From: Candidatus Aquidulcis sp.
GTDB lineage: Bacteria; Chloroflexota; Anaerolineae; Anaerolineales; UBA4823
Direction: 5' to 3'
DNA: 64,000 bases
NCBI GenBank assembly: GCA_020723385.1
Contig: DYIZ01000006.1
Span: 1-64,000, forward strand
Below the pieces are notes generated by a model. That model worked only from the letters and a program-made list of their open reading frames with translations, made no database searches and had not been told where the DNA came from. This document shows, in pieces, positions 26,501 through 35,262 of this stretch. Positions within the stretch are counted from its first letter, which is position 1. Each line of letters begins with the position of its first letter. A program made the position numbers and the translations under genes.

Positions 26501-28678
26501 TCAACCGGCTTGAGAGGCCAGGTACACCAACCGCAGCAGCTTCAGCTCATCGTAATTCACCCCGCCTTCGAGTTTATCGAACACCGGTTTGAGATAAGCC
26601 GCGCCAAGCTCATTGAAAGCGGCCAGGGCAGCTTCTTGTTTATCCACCGGGGTGGTAATCATCGCCCGCAGATCATCCCCGTCTCGCAGGCGATTTCCCG
26701 CGGCGGCGTAGCGCATCAAATGATCGAGGATGGTCCCCACTGTCACGGCGTAGGCTGCCATCAGATCCTCGATGCTCTCCCCCTCGTTGTAGGCTTCGCC
26801 AACGGCAACAAAGCGGCGGCTTCCCTCCCCCCTATCCCCTTTCCCCTCAGAAGATGCCCGCAGGCGAGGCCGTTCCTGCAACCCCTTCTGCTCGCAAAAC
26901 GGCCGGATGACCTCCAAAAACGCCTCGCCGTACTGGCGCAGTTTCACCTGCCCCACGCCAGAGATTTCGAGCAAGGTTTCCAGTGATTGCGGAAAATATG
27001 CTGCCATTTCGACCAGCGTCTTGTCGGAGAAAATCACGTAAGGCGGCACCTCGGCCGCATCGGCAAGCTCTTTGCGCTTTTGCCGGAGCAAGCCGAACAG
27101 CGTGGCATTGTAGTCCAGCTCGGTTCGGCGGGCCTCTCTGTTGCTTGGGCGCTCCTCGGCTTCCTGCAACTGCCCCATGATCGGGCTGCGTTTGCGGAGG
27201 GCATCCATGGCTTTATCGGTCAGGCTCAGGGTGTGATATTCGCCTCCCTGGTCGAGATACCCCATCTGGACGAGTTGCCGGGCGAGGTGCATCCACTGTT
27301 TTTCGGTCAGATCCGCGCCGATGCCGTAGGTCGAGAGCTTATCGTGCTCCCATTTCAATACCTTTTCGCCCTTCGAGCCGCGCAGCACGTCAACGACATG
27401 CCCCGCGCCAAAGCGTTCGCCGGTGCGCTTGACGCAGGAGAGGAACTTCTGCGCGGGGAGGGTGATGTCGATCAGAACCGGCGCGGCGGCGGTGCAGTTG
27501 TCGCAATTGTTACATTTTGGGGTGGTGTACTGCTCGCCGAAATAAGCCAGCAGCGGCTTGCGGCGGCAGTTGATCTCGTCTTCGGCGTAGCGCACGATGG
27601 CGTCGAGATGCTGGATCGCCACCCGGCGCTCGTCGCCTTCCTTCTGGTCAATGAAATAACGCTGTTTGGCAACGTCGGAATAGTTGTACAGCAACAGGCA
27701 GAACGCCGGCAGCCCATCCCGCCCGGCGCGGCCGATTTCCTGGTAGTAGCCCTCGATACTTTTGGGCAGATCGTAGTGCAGGATGAAGCGCACGTTGGGC
27801 TTGTTGATACCCATGCCGAAGGCGATCGTCGCCACCATGATCTGGGCGTCGTCCCGGATGAAATCTTCCTGGTTGCGGCGGCGCTCATCGTCCTCCAGCC
27901 CGGCGTGGTAGGGGCGGACGGAGAATCCCTTCTGAGACAGATAGGCGGCCAGCTCGTCCACCTGTTTGCGCGAGAAACAGTAAATAATGCCCGATTGATC
28001 TTTGAATCGCTCCAAAAAACGCACGGTCTGTTTGATCGGGTCGCGCTTGGGGGCGACCTCGATGTAGAGATTCTCTCGATTGAAGGAGGCGACAAACTCA
28101 TTGGATTGCGAAAATCCCAGGCTGGCCTTGATATCGGCGCGAACCCGCAGGGTGGCGGTTGCCGTGAGAGCCAGGCAAACCCCTTGGGGGAAACGGCGGC
28201 GCACCTCGACGAGCTGGCGGTACTCAGGCCGGAAGTCGTGCCCCCACTCCGAGATGCAGTGCGCTTCGTCAATGGTCAATAAATCCACCTGCGCCGAGTC
28301 GAGCAGCCCGAAGATGCGCGGCGTGAGCAGGGTTTCGGGTGCGACGTAAAGCAGCTTGACCTCCCCGCGGCGGACGGCATCCATATTTTCTGCATAGTCC
28401 TGCGGCGAAAGCGTGCTGTTGAGAAACAACGCCGGGACGCCAACGGCGCGCAACTGCTCCACCTGATCTTTCATCAACGCAATCAGCGGCGAGACGACAA
28501 CCGTGAGGCCGGGCAAGAGCATCGCCGGTATTTGATAGCACAAAGACTTGCCGCCGCCGGTGGGCATAACCGCCAGCGTATCGCGCCGGGCGAGCACGTT
28601 TTCGATCACCTCGCGCTGTAGCGGGCGGAAGGTGTCGTAGCCGAAGGTGTTTTTGAGGACGATAACGGGGGTGGTCAT
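26501..28678 (-). CDS. recQ: RecQ-family ATP-dependent DNA helicase
   Basis: 725 residues. The full RecQ layout is visible: motif 0 (FRPLQREVIENVL, residues about 17-29), Walker A MPTGGGKS near 40, DEAH in IDEAHCISEWGHDFRPEY near 137, motif VI QEIGRAGRDG near 320, a four-cysteine zinc site (CRRKPLL then CNNCDNC, about 374-398), the RQC winged helix, and an HRDC domain near 515-590. A 3'-5' helicase for recombination and fork repair. A family C fragment (26823-26848) encodes the linker after the HRDC domain, about 610-619. Convergent with addA, 39 bases apart. Confidence 0.95.
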   Translation of the reverse strand: MTTPVIVLKNTFGYDTFRPLQREVIENVLARRDTLAVMPTGGGKSLCYQIPAMLLPGLTVVVSPLIALMKDQVEQLRAVGVPALFLNSTLSPQDYAENMDAVRRGEVKLLYVAPETLLTPRIFGLLDSAQVDLLTIDEAHCISEWGHDFRPEYRQLVEVRRRFPQGVCLALTATATLRVRADIKASLGFSQSNEFVASFNRENLYIEVAPKRDPIKQTVRFLERFKDQSGIIYCFSRKQVDELAAYLSQKGFSVRPYHAGLEDDERRRNQEDFIRDDAQIMVATIAFGMGINKPNVRFILHYDLPKSIEGYYQEIGRAGRDGLPAFCLLLYNYSDVAKQRYFIDQKEGDERRVAIQHLDAIVRYAEDEINCRRKPLLAYFGEQYTTPKCNNCDNCTAAAPVLIDITLPAQKFLSCVKRTGERFGAGHVVDVLRGSKGEKVLKWEHDKLSTYGIGADLTEKQWMHLARQLVQMGYLDQGGEYHTLSLTDKAMDALRKRSPIMGQLQEAEERPSNREARRTELDYNATLFGLLRQKRKELADAAEVPPYVIFSDKTLVEMAAYFPQSLETLLEISGVGQVKLRQYGEAFLEVIRPFCEQKGLQERPRLRASSEGKGDRGEGSRRFVAVGEAYNEGESIEDLMAAYAVTVGTILDHLMRYAAAGNRLRDGDDLRAMITTPVDKQEAALAAFNELGAAYLKPVFDKLEGGVNYDELKLLRLVYLASQAG
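26823..26848. repeat. Family C half-cassette in frame in recQ
   Basis: CCCTCCCCCCTATCCCC and CTTTCCCC units, only one arm of the hairpin. They encode the hydrophilic residues SEGKGDRGEGS in an interdomain linker. Confidence 0.65.
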
Positions 28679-28699
28679 TGGGGAGATTCCTGTTCGAGA

Positions 28700-30109
28700 T
28701 CATCTCATCGTCAAGCTCATCAGAAAATCGAACTCCACAAAACCATTCACCAGCAGCACCCCCGGCTCGCCAGCCGTTCCCAGCCACAACTGCGGATGGG
28801 ATGCGGTACCCGTGAAATACAGGAATTGATGCGCATCCAGCCAGTAGATTCCGGCGGCATCCGTCACGGCATCCGAGTCAGGATCGTCCCACTCTCCCAC
28901 GAATAATTTGTACTGCCGGTCACGCCAAAAGGTAAAATGCTGCGAATCGGGCGCCCAGCCTGTAAAGCCCACCTGCCCAACGGCATAAATTGTATCTTCT
29001 GACAAATCAATCGTTGCCAGGTGAAGCTCCAGCCGGCTGCCGGTGGAGTCGTAGCGCCCGTAGGCCAGGCGCGACCCATCGGGCGAGATCACCACGCGGC
29101 CCTCGAATGGCTGGTGGACAACCTGTGACAGCGTCGCCGGCGGCGCGCCGTCAAGCGGCAGGCGCCAGATCGTGGTGGGCGCGGCGGGATCGCCGAGCGG
29201 ATCCACCGGCGGGATGGCCACAACCAGCGATTGTGAGTCCGCGGCCCACAACGGCTGGGCGTAATACTCGAACTCGCTGTACGTGAACACCGGCTCGTAG
29301 GATAGCAGCGTTTGCCGGTTTCTACCGTCGGCGGTCATCACGGCGATCTCGGAGGGAGTCACACAGGCAATACGAAGCCCATCCGGCGAAGGGTAGCAGG
29401 CTCCGCCCAGGCCGGGAGGCGCAAGTGTTTCCCACTCGCCAGTATCGGCGTTGGCCCGATGGAGGTCGTCAGTGAGATCGAGGCCGTATTCCATCCGTTT
29501 CACCGTGTTGAACAGTAAATCGTGTGTGCCGGGTATCCAGCCAAAACGGTAGAGCCGCACACCGGGGTCGAGCGGCTCCATCTGGGCAAAATCCTGCCCG
29601 CCGACCAGTTGGCGCACGCCGCTCCCGTCGCGCGCTGCCACCCACAGGGAATCCCCTTGCTGGAAAGCGATCAGTGTTCCGTCATCAGAAATGTCTGGCC
29701 GGGTGATGCTGGCGGTGATAGTATCCGATGTGGTGATGGCGACCGTCGTCGTGATGCCGTTTTGCCAGACGATGAGCCGGTCTTCCCAGGTGTAAACAAT
29801 GGACAGCGAAGCGAGCAGGTCGGGTGAGAGCGTGGGCGTGGGCCGCGTGGGGGATGGCGACAGGGTGGGAATCGCCGTCTCGGTGGGGGCAGGGGTGCGC
29901 GTGGGCCGGAGCGTGGCGGTGAGCGTTGGGGGATGGGTGGGGGCCGGCGTCCAGGTGGGGGGCAGCTCAAAGCGGGGCACATCGGTAGCGCGAGGCATGG
30001 TGGGGGTGGCAACGACAATCGGGACAAGAGTCTCCCGCTGGGTGCAGGCCCCCAACAATGCCAGGAAAAGGGACAACCAAATCAATCGGGAAACGATTTT
30101 CGTGTTCAT
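28700..30109 (-). CDS. Lipoprotein with beta-propeller (WD40-like) repeats
   Basis: 469 residues. A lipoprotein signal (LLGAC, lipidated Cys22) is followed by a long Thr-Pro linker (about 30-95) and then TolB/WD40-like strands such as PDISDDGTLIAFQQ, SPDGLRIACV and SPDGSRLAYGR that form a propeller. It is anchored to the outer face of the cytoplasmic membrane. No catalytic residues are evident; such propellers bind proteins or polysaccharides. A -10 box ends seven bases before the ATG and no ribosome site is visible, so the mRNA is probably leaderless. Confidence 0.85.
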   Translation of the reverse strand: MNTKIVSRLIWLSLFLALLGACTQRETLVPIVVATPTMPRATDVPRFELPPTWTPAPTHPPTLTATLRPTRTPAPTETAIPTLSPSPTRPTPTLSPDLLASLSIVYTWEDRLIVWQNGITTTVAITTSDTITASITRPDISDDGTLIAFQQGDSLWVAARDGSGVRQLVGGQDFAQMEPLDPGVRLYRFGWIPGTHDLLFNTVKRMEYGLDLTDDLHRANADTGEWETLAPPGLGGACYPSPDGLRIACVTPSEIAVMTADGRNRQTLLSYEPVFTYSEFEYYAQPLWAADSQSLVVAIPPVDPLGDPAAPTTIWRLPLDGAPPATLSQVVHQPFEGRVVISPDGSRLAYGRYDSTGSRLELHLATIDLSEDTIYAVGQVGFTGWAPDSQHFTFWRDRQYKLFVGEWDDPDSDAVTDAAGIYWLDAHQFLYFTGTASHPQLWLGTAGEPGVLLVNGFVEFDFLMSLTMR

Positions 30110-30155
30110 CCTATTAATTGTACCCGATGACTGGCTATCGGGCTATAATGGCGTC
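30110..30155. promoter_or_regulatory. Compact divergent leaderless promoter pair
   Basis: Only 46 bases separate two divergent start codons. TACAAT (minus strand, 30117-30122) ends seven bases before the lipoprotein ATG, and TATAAT (30144-30149) ends six bases before the VanZ ATG. The upstream element of each promoter overlaps the other's -10 box, so the two should compete for polymerase. Confidence 0.65.
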
Positions 30156-30551
30156 ATGCGCCTGCGCCGTCTTTGGTTGTTGCTGTGGATCATCGGAATT
30201 CTGTTCCCGATGGCGTGGCTGCGGCAAAACCCTGCTTTTCGCCGCGCCTTCGACGCCGTTTTCAGCCCGGATTGGATGCATGTGATCATGCACGCTGCGT
30301 TGTACACCGGGTTGGCGATTCTATTGTTTATCGTGTTTCGGTGGAAACCGGGCTGGCGCACATTGGGATTTACGCTGCTGGCCGCGCTGGCGGTGGGCAT
30401 CGTGCAGGAGGGGTTGCAATCCATCAGCCAGGGTTATTGGCCGTGGTGGGGGATTGGCTTCGATTTGGTGGTGGATATGACAGGCGGGGCAGCAGGCTGG
30501 CTGCTCATGGTTCTACTGAAACGCCGGCAGGGGTTTCGAGAAAACCTATGA
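30156..30551 (+). CDS. VanZ-like membrane protein
   Basis: 131 residues from the ATG at 30156; codons upstream to 29799 lie inside the divergent lipoprotein gene and are rejected. Four predicted membrane helices with short loops. DWMHVIMHAALYTGLA and the later QSISQGYWPWWGIGFDLVVDMTGG match the VanZ family (H...E/D signature, DxxxNxxG-like end). The molecular role of VanZ proteins is unclear beyond teicoplanin resistance in enterococci. Confidence 0.82.
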   Translation: MRLRRLWLLLWIIGILFPMAWLRQNPAFRRAFDAVFSPDWMHVIMHAALYTGLAILLFIVFRWKPGWRTLGFTLLAALAVGIVQEGLQSISQGYWPWWGIGFDLVVDMTGGAAGWLLMVLLKRRQGFRENL

Positions 30552-30809
30552 CTTCAGGCGTGTTGACACGCGTCCAATATTAATCCACAATTAGGCTCAG
30601 TAAATGAAAATTCTGGCTCAAGCCGGATGACAATTCGGCAGAATCGGGGATGCCGGTTGCTTTGCAACCGCTTCGTCCCCTTGGAGCGTGAAATTTTCAC
30701 CCACTGAGGCTGACATCTCTGAATCCAAGAAGTGTCACGAAAACGAGAGGTGGACGATACCTTTCGGGTATAGTGATTCAAATTCCACACTCAACTAAAG
30801 GAGAATGCC

Positions 30810-32243
30810 ATGAAAGCCAAACTGTTCCTCGTCGGTGCGATCACTCTGGCGGCTTTGCTGTTAACTTTCGGGCTAAGCCGCGCCCAGACTCTCGGCGAAG
30901 CCGCCCTGATTCCCGCAGGCGGCCCGCCGCTCAACGACACCTTTACTTACCAGGGGTCGCTCACTGAAAACGGCGCGCCCGCCAACGGGCTGTACGACTT
31001 CCAGGCAGCCATCTGGGATTGGTCCGGCGGGGGTAATAAAAAATCCGACTGCGATACGGGCCTCACTCAAAACATTACTGTGGATCACGGTCTATTCTCG
31101 TTTGTATGTTCACCCACAACGGTCTACGGGGTATTCGATGGCGGCGACCGGTATATGGAGGTCAAGGTCAAGAAAGACAGCGCTGGCGCGTACACCACCC
31201 TGCCGCGACAGTCCATTACGCCTGTGCCTTACGCCTGGGGACTGCGGCCCGGCGCGGTTGTCAAAGATGACACCACCTCAGTCAGCCTCAATTATTATTT
31301 AAGTATCTTTGGCTTTGATTTCAAAGACGGTTTGCAGGTCCTGGCTACCGACGAAGCTGATGGCGTCTACGGGATCTTTGCATCGGCTACGAACACCCAA
31401 ACCGTTGGCGATGCTTATGGCGTGTACGCTACCGCCGAAGTTCGTAATAGCGGCAGCGCCTACAGCATATATGGTTATGGCGACAATTCCAATACAGTCA
31501 GCGGCTTCTTCACCAACACAGCCGGCTTAAGTTTGCGCAGTGAAAGCGACAACAATCATGCCATCGAAGGCGTACGCTACAGCGGTTCTGAATCATCCAT
31601 CTATGCCTACACTTACGGCACCGGTGACGCGTTTTATGGGGGCAGTGTGGGTGGCTATGGGATTAACGCCAGAACCTATCTCGCCTCCAACAATTATGGC
31701 ATCTACACGCCCGATAATCTCTACTCGTTGAACTACAATCTGCGGGGATCGGTGATGCGTGTGGTGCAGAATGGCAGCGCAGAGCCGCTGGAGGCGGGCG
31801 ACGTGGTGGTATTCAGCGGGATTGGCGAGGCGCTGGACGCGGACGGTTTGCCGGTGATCCAGGTGGCACGCGCCGCCTCGGCCAACAGCGCCGCCGTCGC
31901 CGGGGTGGTGTACAGCCGTTTCGACCCGAACGCGCTGCCCCAGGACGGTTCAGACGTACACCCGGCCGGGGTGGAAGTCACCCCCGCCGGTGCGGTGCAG
32001 CCCGGCGAGTATCTGCTGCTGGTGGTGGAAGGCCCGGCGCTGGTTAAGGTCAGCGCATTGGGCGGCGGCGTGCAGCCCGGTGATCTTCTGTCCACCTCCG
32101 TGGAAGCCGGGTACGCCGAAAAAGCCGCCACGGTGACCCTGAATGGCGTCAACACCCCCATTCCAGGGACGATCTTCGGCAAAGCGCTCGAAGCGTTAAC
32201 CGAGGGCGCCAAAATGATCTATGTTTACGTGACCCTGCAATAG
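30810..32243 (+). CDS. Secreted repetitive (fibre-like) protein
   Basis: 477 residues with a signal peptide ending at SRAQ (about 1-26). The N-terminal half has the motif TYQGSLTENGAPANGLYDFQ common in bacterial secreted proteins; the middle (about 165-310) repeats short GVYG/GVYA/SIYAYTYG motifs typical of beta-stranded fibres. The C-terminal domain (about 315-477) contains AGDVVVFSG, AGVVYSR, GGGVQPGDLL and a closing MIYVYVTLQ. AAAGGAG precedes the start. The stop overlaps the ribosome site of the next secreted gene, so the two are co-expressed. Function unknown; a surface appendage or spore-coat-like fibre is possible. Confidence 0.75.
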   Translation: MKAKLFLVGAITLAALLLTFGLSRAQTLGEAALIPAGGPPLNDTFTYQGSLTENGAPANGLYDFQAAIWDWSGGGNKKSDCDTGLTQNITVDHGLFSFVCSPTTVYGVFDGGDRYMEVKVKKDSAGAYTTLPRQSITPVPYAWGLRPGAVVKDDTTSVSLNYYLSIFGFDFKDGLQVLATDEADGVYGIFASATNTQTVGDAYGVYATAEVRNSGSAYSIYGYGDNSNTVSGFFTNTAGLSLRSESDNNHAIEGVRYSGSESSIYAYTYGTGDAFYGGSVGGYGINARTYLASNNYGIYTPDNLYSLNYNLRGSVMRVVQNGSAEPLEAGDVVVFSGIGEALDADGLPVIQVARAASANSAAVAGVVYSRFDPNALPQDGSDVHPAGVEVTPAGAVQPGEYLLLVVEGPALVKVSALGGGVQPGDLLSTSVEAGYAEKAATVTLNGVNTPIPGTIFGKALEALTEGAKMIYVYVTLQ

Positions 32244-32253
32244 GAGGTGAGCC

Positions 32254-32526
32254 ATGCGCAAACGATTGCTACTCTTGCTCACGCTGCTCACTTTGCTGAC
32301 GCTGTTCGTGAGCGTGGCGCGTGCCGCTGACAGCTATGACATATCCTGGCATGTTATCGGCGGGGGAGGCGGCGGGCCGGTCTCGGCGGGCGTCTACACG
32401 CTCGATGGAACCATCGGCCAGCCGGTAACGTGGACGGTCAGCAATGGCGCTTACGAACACTGCGCCGGCTTTTGGTGTACGGTGAATAACTTTTTCGGCA
32501 TTTTCTTGCCGATTATCCGGCGCTAA
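32254..32526 (+). CDS. Small secreted protein with FLPIIRR end
   Basis: 90 residues: signal peptide (about 1-25, leucine-rich), a repeat-type strand pair ISWHVIGGGGGG...GVYTLDGTIGQPV, a CAGFWC segment with two cysteines, and a C-terminal FFGIFLPIIRR. The perfect ribosome site AGGAGGTGA overlaps the upstream stop codon. The terminal FLPIIRR mirrors the IYLPIVIR end of the large VWA protein. Confidence 0.8.
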   Translation: MRKRLLLLLTLLTLLTLFVSVARAADSYDISWHVIGGGGGGPVSAGVYTLDGTIGQPVTWTVSNGAYEHCAGFWCTVNNFFGIFLPIIRR

Positions 32527-32582
32527 AACGGTGGCTTTTCAGGGGCGGGTGATAGCCCGCCCGCCCCTGCTTGCCTTGCCCG

Positions 32583-33422
32583 TCAGGTCGCGGTCATCCC
32601 CCCATCGGCTGCCAGCGCTTGCCCGGTGACGAATGACGCCGCGTCCGAGCACAGCCACACGATCACCTGGGCAATCTCTTCCGGCTCGCCATGCCGTCCC
32701 ATCGGCTCGATGAAATTGGTCATGGCGTTGGTGAACCAGGCCTGCCGCGACAGCAATCCGCCAATCGCTCGGCTGACCACTGACCGCCTCATTTCGGGGA
32801 ACATGGCAGTCAGATCCATTTGATGCAGGGTGCGGTCAATCATCGGCGTGTGGATCACGCCCGGACAAACAGCATTGACGCGGATGCCAAGCTTGCAGTA
32901 TTCCGCGGCTGCCGTGCGCGTGAGGGCAATGACGCCCCCTTTGGCTGCCGAATAGGCGGGGAAGCCGCGCTCAGCCACCAACCCGGCCACCGAAGACACG
33001 TTGACGATTGCCCCGCCCCCTTGCTTCAACATCTGCTTTAACTCCGCTCGCATACAAAGCCACACGCCCTTGAGATTGACAGCAATTGTGCGGTCCCAAT
33101 TTTCCTCGCTGCAATCCGCGCAGGGTGACATTTCCCCTTCGATACCGGCATTGTTGGCAGCGCAATCCAGGCGGCCATAGGTCTCGACCGCCCTGGCCAC
33201 CATCGCCTCCACAGCCGCCGATTGGGAGATATCACAGTGAACGAAGATGGCCTCCCCGCCCAATTGACGGATGTGCGCTGCAACCGCTTCCCCTTCAGCG
33301 TCGAGCACGTCCGCCACGATGATCTTGGCCCCCTGGGCGGCAAACGCCAGAGCGGTGGAACGCCCAATACCTTGCGCCCCTCCGGTCACCAGGGCGACTT
33401 TATCTTGCAGCAATTCTGTCAT
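32583..33422 (-). CDS. Short-chain dehydrogenase/reductase
   Basis: 279 residues, a classical SDR: cofactor motif TGGAQGIG near residue 14, NNAG near 90, catalytic Ser in NVSSVAG and YSAAK (Tyr and Lys) near 157-161. Asp38 in the VADV segment after the second strand suggests NAD(H) preference. An insertion of about 25 residues around 205-235 (MRRSVVSRAIGGLLSRQAW) is longer than in FabG-type enzymes and may shape the substrate pocket. GAGGAGG upstream supports the start. Substrate unknown. Confidence 0.88.
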   Translation of the reverse strand: MTELLQDKVALVTGGAQGIGRSTALAFAAQGAKIIVADVLDAEGEAVAAHIRQLGGEAIFVHCDISQSAAVEAMVARAVETYGRLDCAANNAGIEGEMSPCADCSEENWDRTIAVNLKGVWLCMRAELKQMLKQGGGAIVNVSSVAGLVAERGFPAYSAAKGGVIALTRTAAAEYCKLGIRVNAVCPGVIHTPMIDRTLHQMDLTAMFPEMRRSVVSRAIGGLLSRQAWFTNAMTNFIEPMGRHGEPEEIAQVIVWLCSDAASFVTGQALAADGGMTAT

Positions 33423-33465
33423 TGGTCTACCTCCTCAGTTTTGATTACCACGCCATCGCGATTAT

Positions 33466-34737
33466 TTACGGGCTGGCCCCCACGAAATCCAGGGCGCTCT
33501 TGGCGTCGGCGCTGTTGGGGTTGGCTTTCAATGCGGAGCGCCAATCCCCGATGGCCCCGTTCAAATCTCCTTTGCGATACAGCGCCCAACCGTGCCACAG
33601 CAGCGCCTCCTCCGAGTTTGGGGTGCGCTGTAATGCATAGTCGGTCAACGCCAGCAGATCGTCAATTCTTTGAGATTGAAAGTAGGCGAAGAACGGCCCA
33701 AACTGGTAGCGTAACATGCGCTGCGGCAGGCTGAGATTGCGGGCGGCGTCGTAGGCGTCTGCGGCGTCGCTGTATCGCTCGAAGTACACCAGGTTACTGC
33801 CCAGGTTGAACCAGGCGAAGGCGTCGTCGGGGTTTGCTTGCGTCTCGGATTGAGCGGTATCCAGCGCGTGCTGGCGGTTGGTGTTTTCGTCCCAATCGGA
33901 GCCGAATATCTCCCGGAGGGTTGGCTCCCCGGCGGGCGAGTAAACGAGGATCATCAACCGGTTGAAGATGCGCCAATCCTCGTCGAAACGGGCGTAAGCG
34001 ACTTTTTGATTGGGGCCATGATAACTATCCTGCCCGAGAAACACTTGGCTGGCATCATCGTAACCGGTGAGCAGCAGGTAATGCGCCGCCCACAGGTCGT
34101 CGTTGGGCCAGTATGGGTCATCGAAATAGAAGCTCTCCTCGATCATCACCGGGAAGCCCGCCGCCAGCAGCCGTTTGAGCAGGTCGAGATCGCCGCCCAC
34201 GCGGAAGGTGGCGTTGAGCCAGCCGGCGTAATTGCGCACCCAATACACCATCTCTTCCGGGTTCACGTTGCGGTCCTCGGGGATGGGCTTGATCACGTTC
34301 GAGATGTCGTATTGATCGCCTTCCCAGCCATAGTAACGGAGGTACATTGACAGCGAAGCCGGGCCGCAGTTGTTCATATCCTGCTGTTCCCAGGCGGGGG
34401 CGGAGAGGGCGATGGATGGAGGAAGAGGGGTGGGCGTATCAGTAACAGTGATCAGTGTGGCGGTTGACGGTTGACGGTTGACGGTGGGTTGAATCGTAGG
34501 GATAGCGGTCGGCGTTGGCGGTTCGACGGTCGTTGGTCGTCCGTCATCGGTCGGCGTTGGCAGTGGGGTGGGCATCGGCCCGGCGGGATTGATGACGCCC
34601 CGCAGGTAGGTCATCGCCACCTCCACGCGCCACGCTAACCGGCGATGAACCGGCGGGATTTGGTAAACCAGCCAGGCGGCCAGGATTAAACCGGGTAAAA
34701 GTAACCAGAGTGAAATAGTCGTCTTTTTCTTGCGCAT
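33466..34737 (-). CDS. C39-like peptidase with TPR repeats
   Basis: 423 residues from the ATG at 34737. An N-terminal membrane anchor (about 8-27) is followed by a proline/threonine linker (about 55-115), a papain-like C39_2 domain with NCGPAS (Cys near 132), AAHYLLLTGYDD (His) and GQDSYHG (Asp), then tetratricopeptide helices (about 290-420). The linker is largely encoded by repeat families E and B (34438-34565), so a repeat cassette appears to have been adopted as a spacer. A -10 box ends seven bases before the ATG. Extracellular cysteine peptidase by family; substrate unknown. Confidence 0.83.
   Translation of the reverse strand: MRKKKTTISLWLLLPGLILAAWLVYQIPPVHRRLAWRVEVAMTYLRGVINPAGPMPTPLPTPTDDGRPTTVEPPTPTAIPTIQPTVNRQPSTATLITVTDTPTPLPPSIALSAPAWEQQDMNNCGPASLSMYLRYYGWEGDQYDISNVIKPIPEDRNVNPEEMVYWVRNYAGWLNATFRVGGDLDLLKRLLAAGFPVMIEESFYFDDPYWPNDDLWAAHYLLLTGYDDASQVFLGQDSYHGPNQKVAYARFDEDWRIFNRLMILVYSPAGEPTLREIFGSDWDENTNRQHALDTAQSETQANPDDAFAWFNLGSNLVYFERYSDAADAYDAARNLSLPQRMLRYQFGPFFAYFQSQRIDDLLALTDYALQRTPNSEEALLWHGWALYRKGDLNGAIGDWRSALKANPNSADAKSALDFVGASP
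34438..34565. repeat. Families B and E in frame, C39 gene linker
   Basis: CGGTTGACGGTTGACGG units and an inverse block (GACGGTCGTTGGTCGTCCG, CATCGGTCGGCG), with a CAGTAACAGTGATCAG family B word at one end. All are read in frame as a Thr/Pro-rich linker. Confidence 0.7.
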
Positions 34738-34744
34738 GGCGGCT

Positions 34745-34750
34745 ATTGTA
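34745..34750 (-). promoter_or_regulatory. -10 box of a leaderless transcript (C39 gene)
   Basis: TACAAT on the minus strand ends seven bases before the ATG at 34737, with no ribosome site between. Confidence 0.55.
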
Positions 34751-34832
34751 ACATTTTCTGTTATACTTGCCGAACGAGCCATTTTGGCAGGAGGCGGCAT
34801 ACGATCGCCATTCCTCGGCCTGGTTCTGTACA

Positions 34833-34931
34833 ATGAAATTCGCTATCCACCCTCTAACCCCCGAACTGTGGCCTGCACTCGAAAACCTGTTCAGCCAACA
34901 GGTAATGCACGTTGTCAGGCCGAAAATCTAA
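34833..34931 (+). pseudogene. GNAT acetyltransferase 5' remnant
   Basis: A 32-codon frame starts MKFAIHPLTPELWPALENLF, a typical opening of GNAT-family N-acetyltransferases, then loses resemblance after about residue 23 and stops. No acetyl-CoA binding motif follows. It looks like a gene cut off by a deletion or replaced by the low-G+C gene that starts two bases after its stop. Confidence 0.55.
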
Positions 34932-34932
34932 C

Positions 34933-35262
34933 ATGAAAGCATTCACTGACCTTACACGAGAAGAAAAATACCAGTTTTGGGCAGACCGGCAGGATGAAGC
35001 CCGCCAGTTGATCGAAAAATTTGCCAATCGCGTCAACGAGCAAGTGACGGCTGAGGCGTTTGATTTTATTTCTCATAATGAATATGTCATTGCCACAGAT
35101 TTGGTAATTGGCGTGATGGTTGATAATGAGCAGTTATTTTTACCCGACGAGATAGCTGGAGTTATCGGTTTCTATCAGAGGGTCGGGTTCTCCCCAGAAA
35201 AGCTGGCCTTATTAAGAATCACGCTCGAGAGCAGTGGGAAATCCTCGAAACCGGTTACGTAA
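34933..35262 (+). CDS. Hypothetical 109-residue protein
   Basis: The start is the ATG at 34933. No family recognised. The protein is helical and charged at the N-terminus (about 1-40), then has a hydrophobic ATDLVIGVMV strand and a GFYQRVGF segment. Base composition is noticeably A+T-richer than its neighbours, and it directly follows a truncated GNAT gene, both signs of acquisition. Past the final codons another frame (cga-gag-cag-tgg onward) stays open into miaB and reads protein-like, so a recent frameshift near 35220 is possible. Confidence 0.5.
   Translation: MKAFTDLTREEKYQFWADRQDEARQLIEKFANRVNEQVTAEAFDFISHNEYVIATDLVIGVMVDNEQLFLPDEIAGVIGFYQRVGFSPEKLALLRITLESSGKSSKPVT

Noticed and set aside
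17024-28678. A DISARM- or restriction-type defence island
   Set aside because: No methyltransferase, PLD-type nuclease or other defence partner is present; AddAB and RecQ are explained as ordinary recombination genes.
29799-30155. Long N-terminal extension of the VanZ-like protein
   Set aside because: It is antisense to the Thr-Pro linker of the lipoprotein; its Val/Gly-rich translation is a shadow of that coding sequence.
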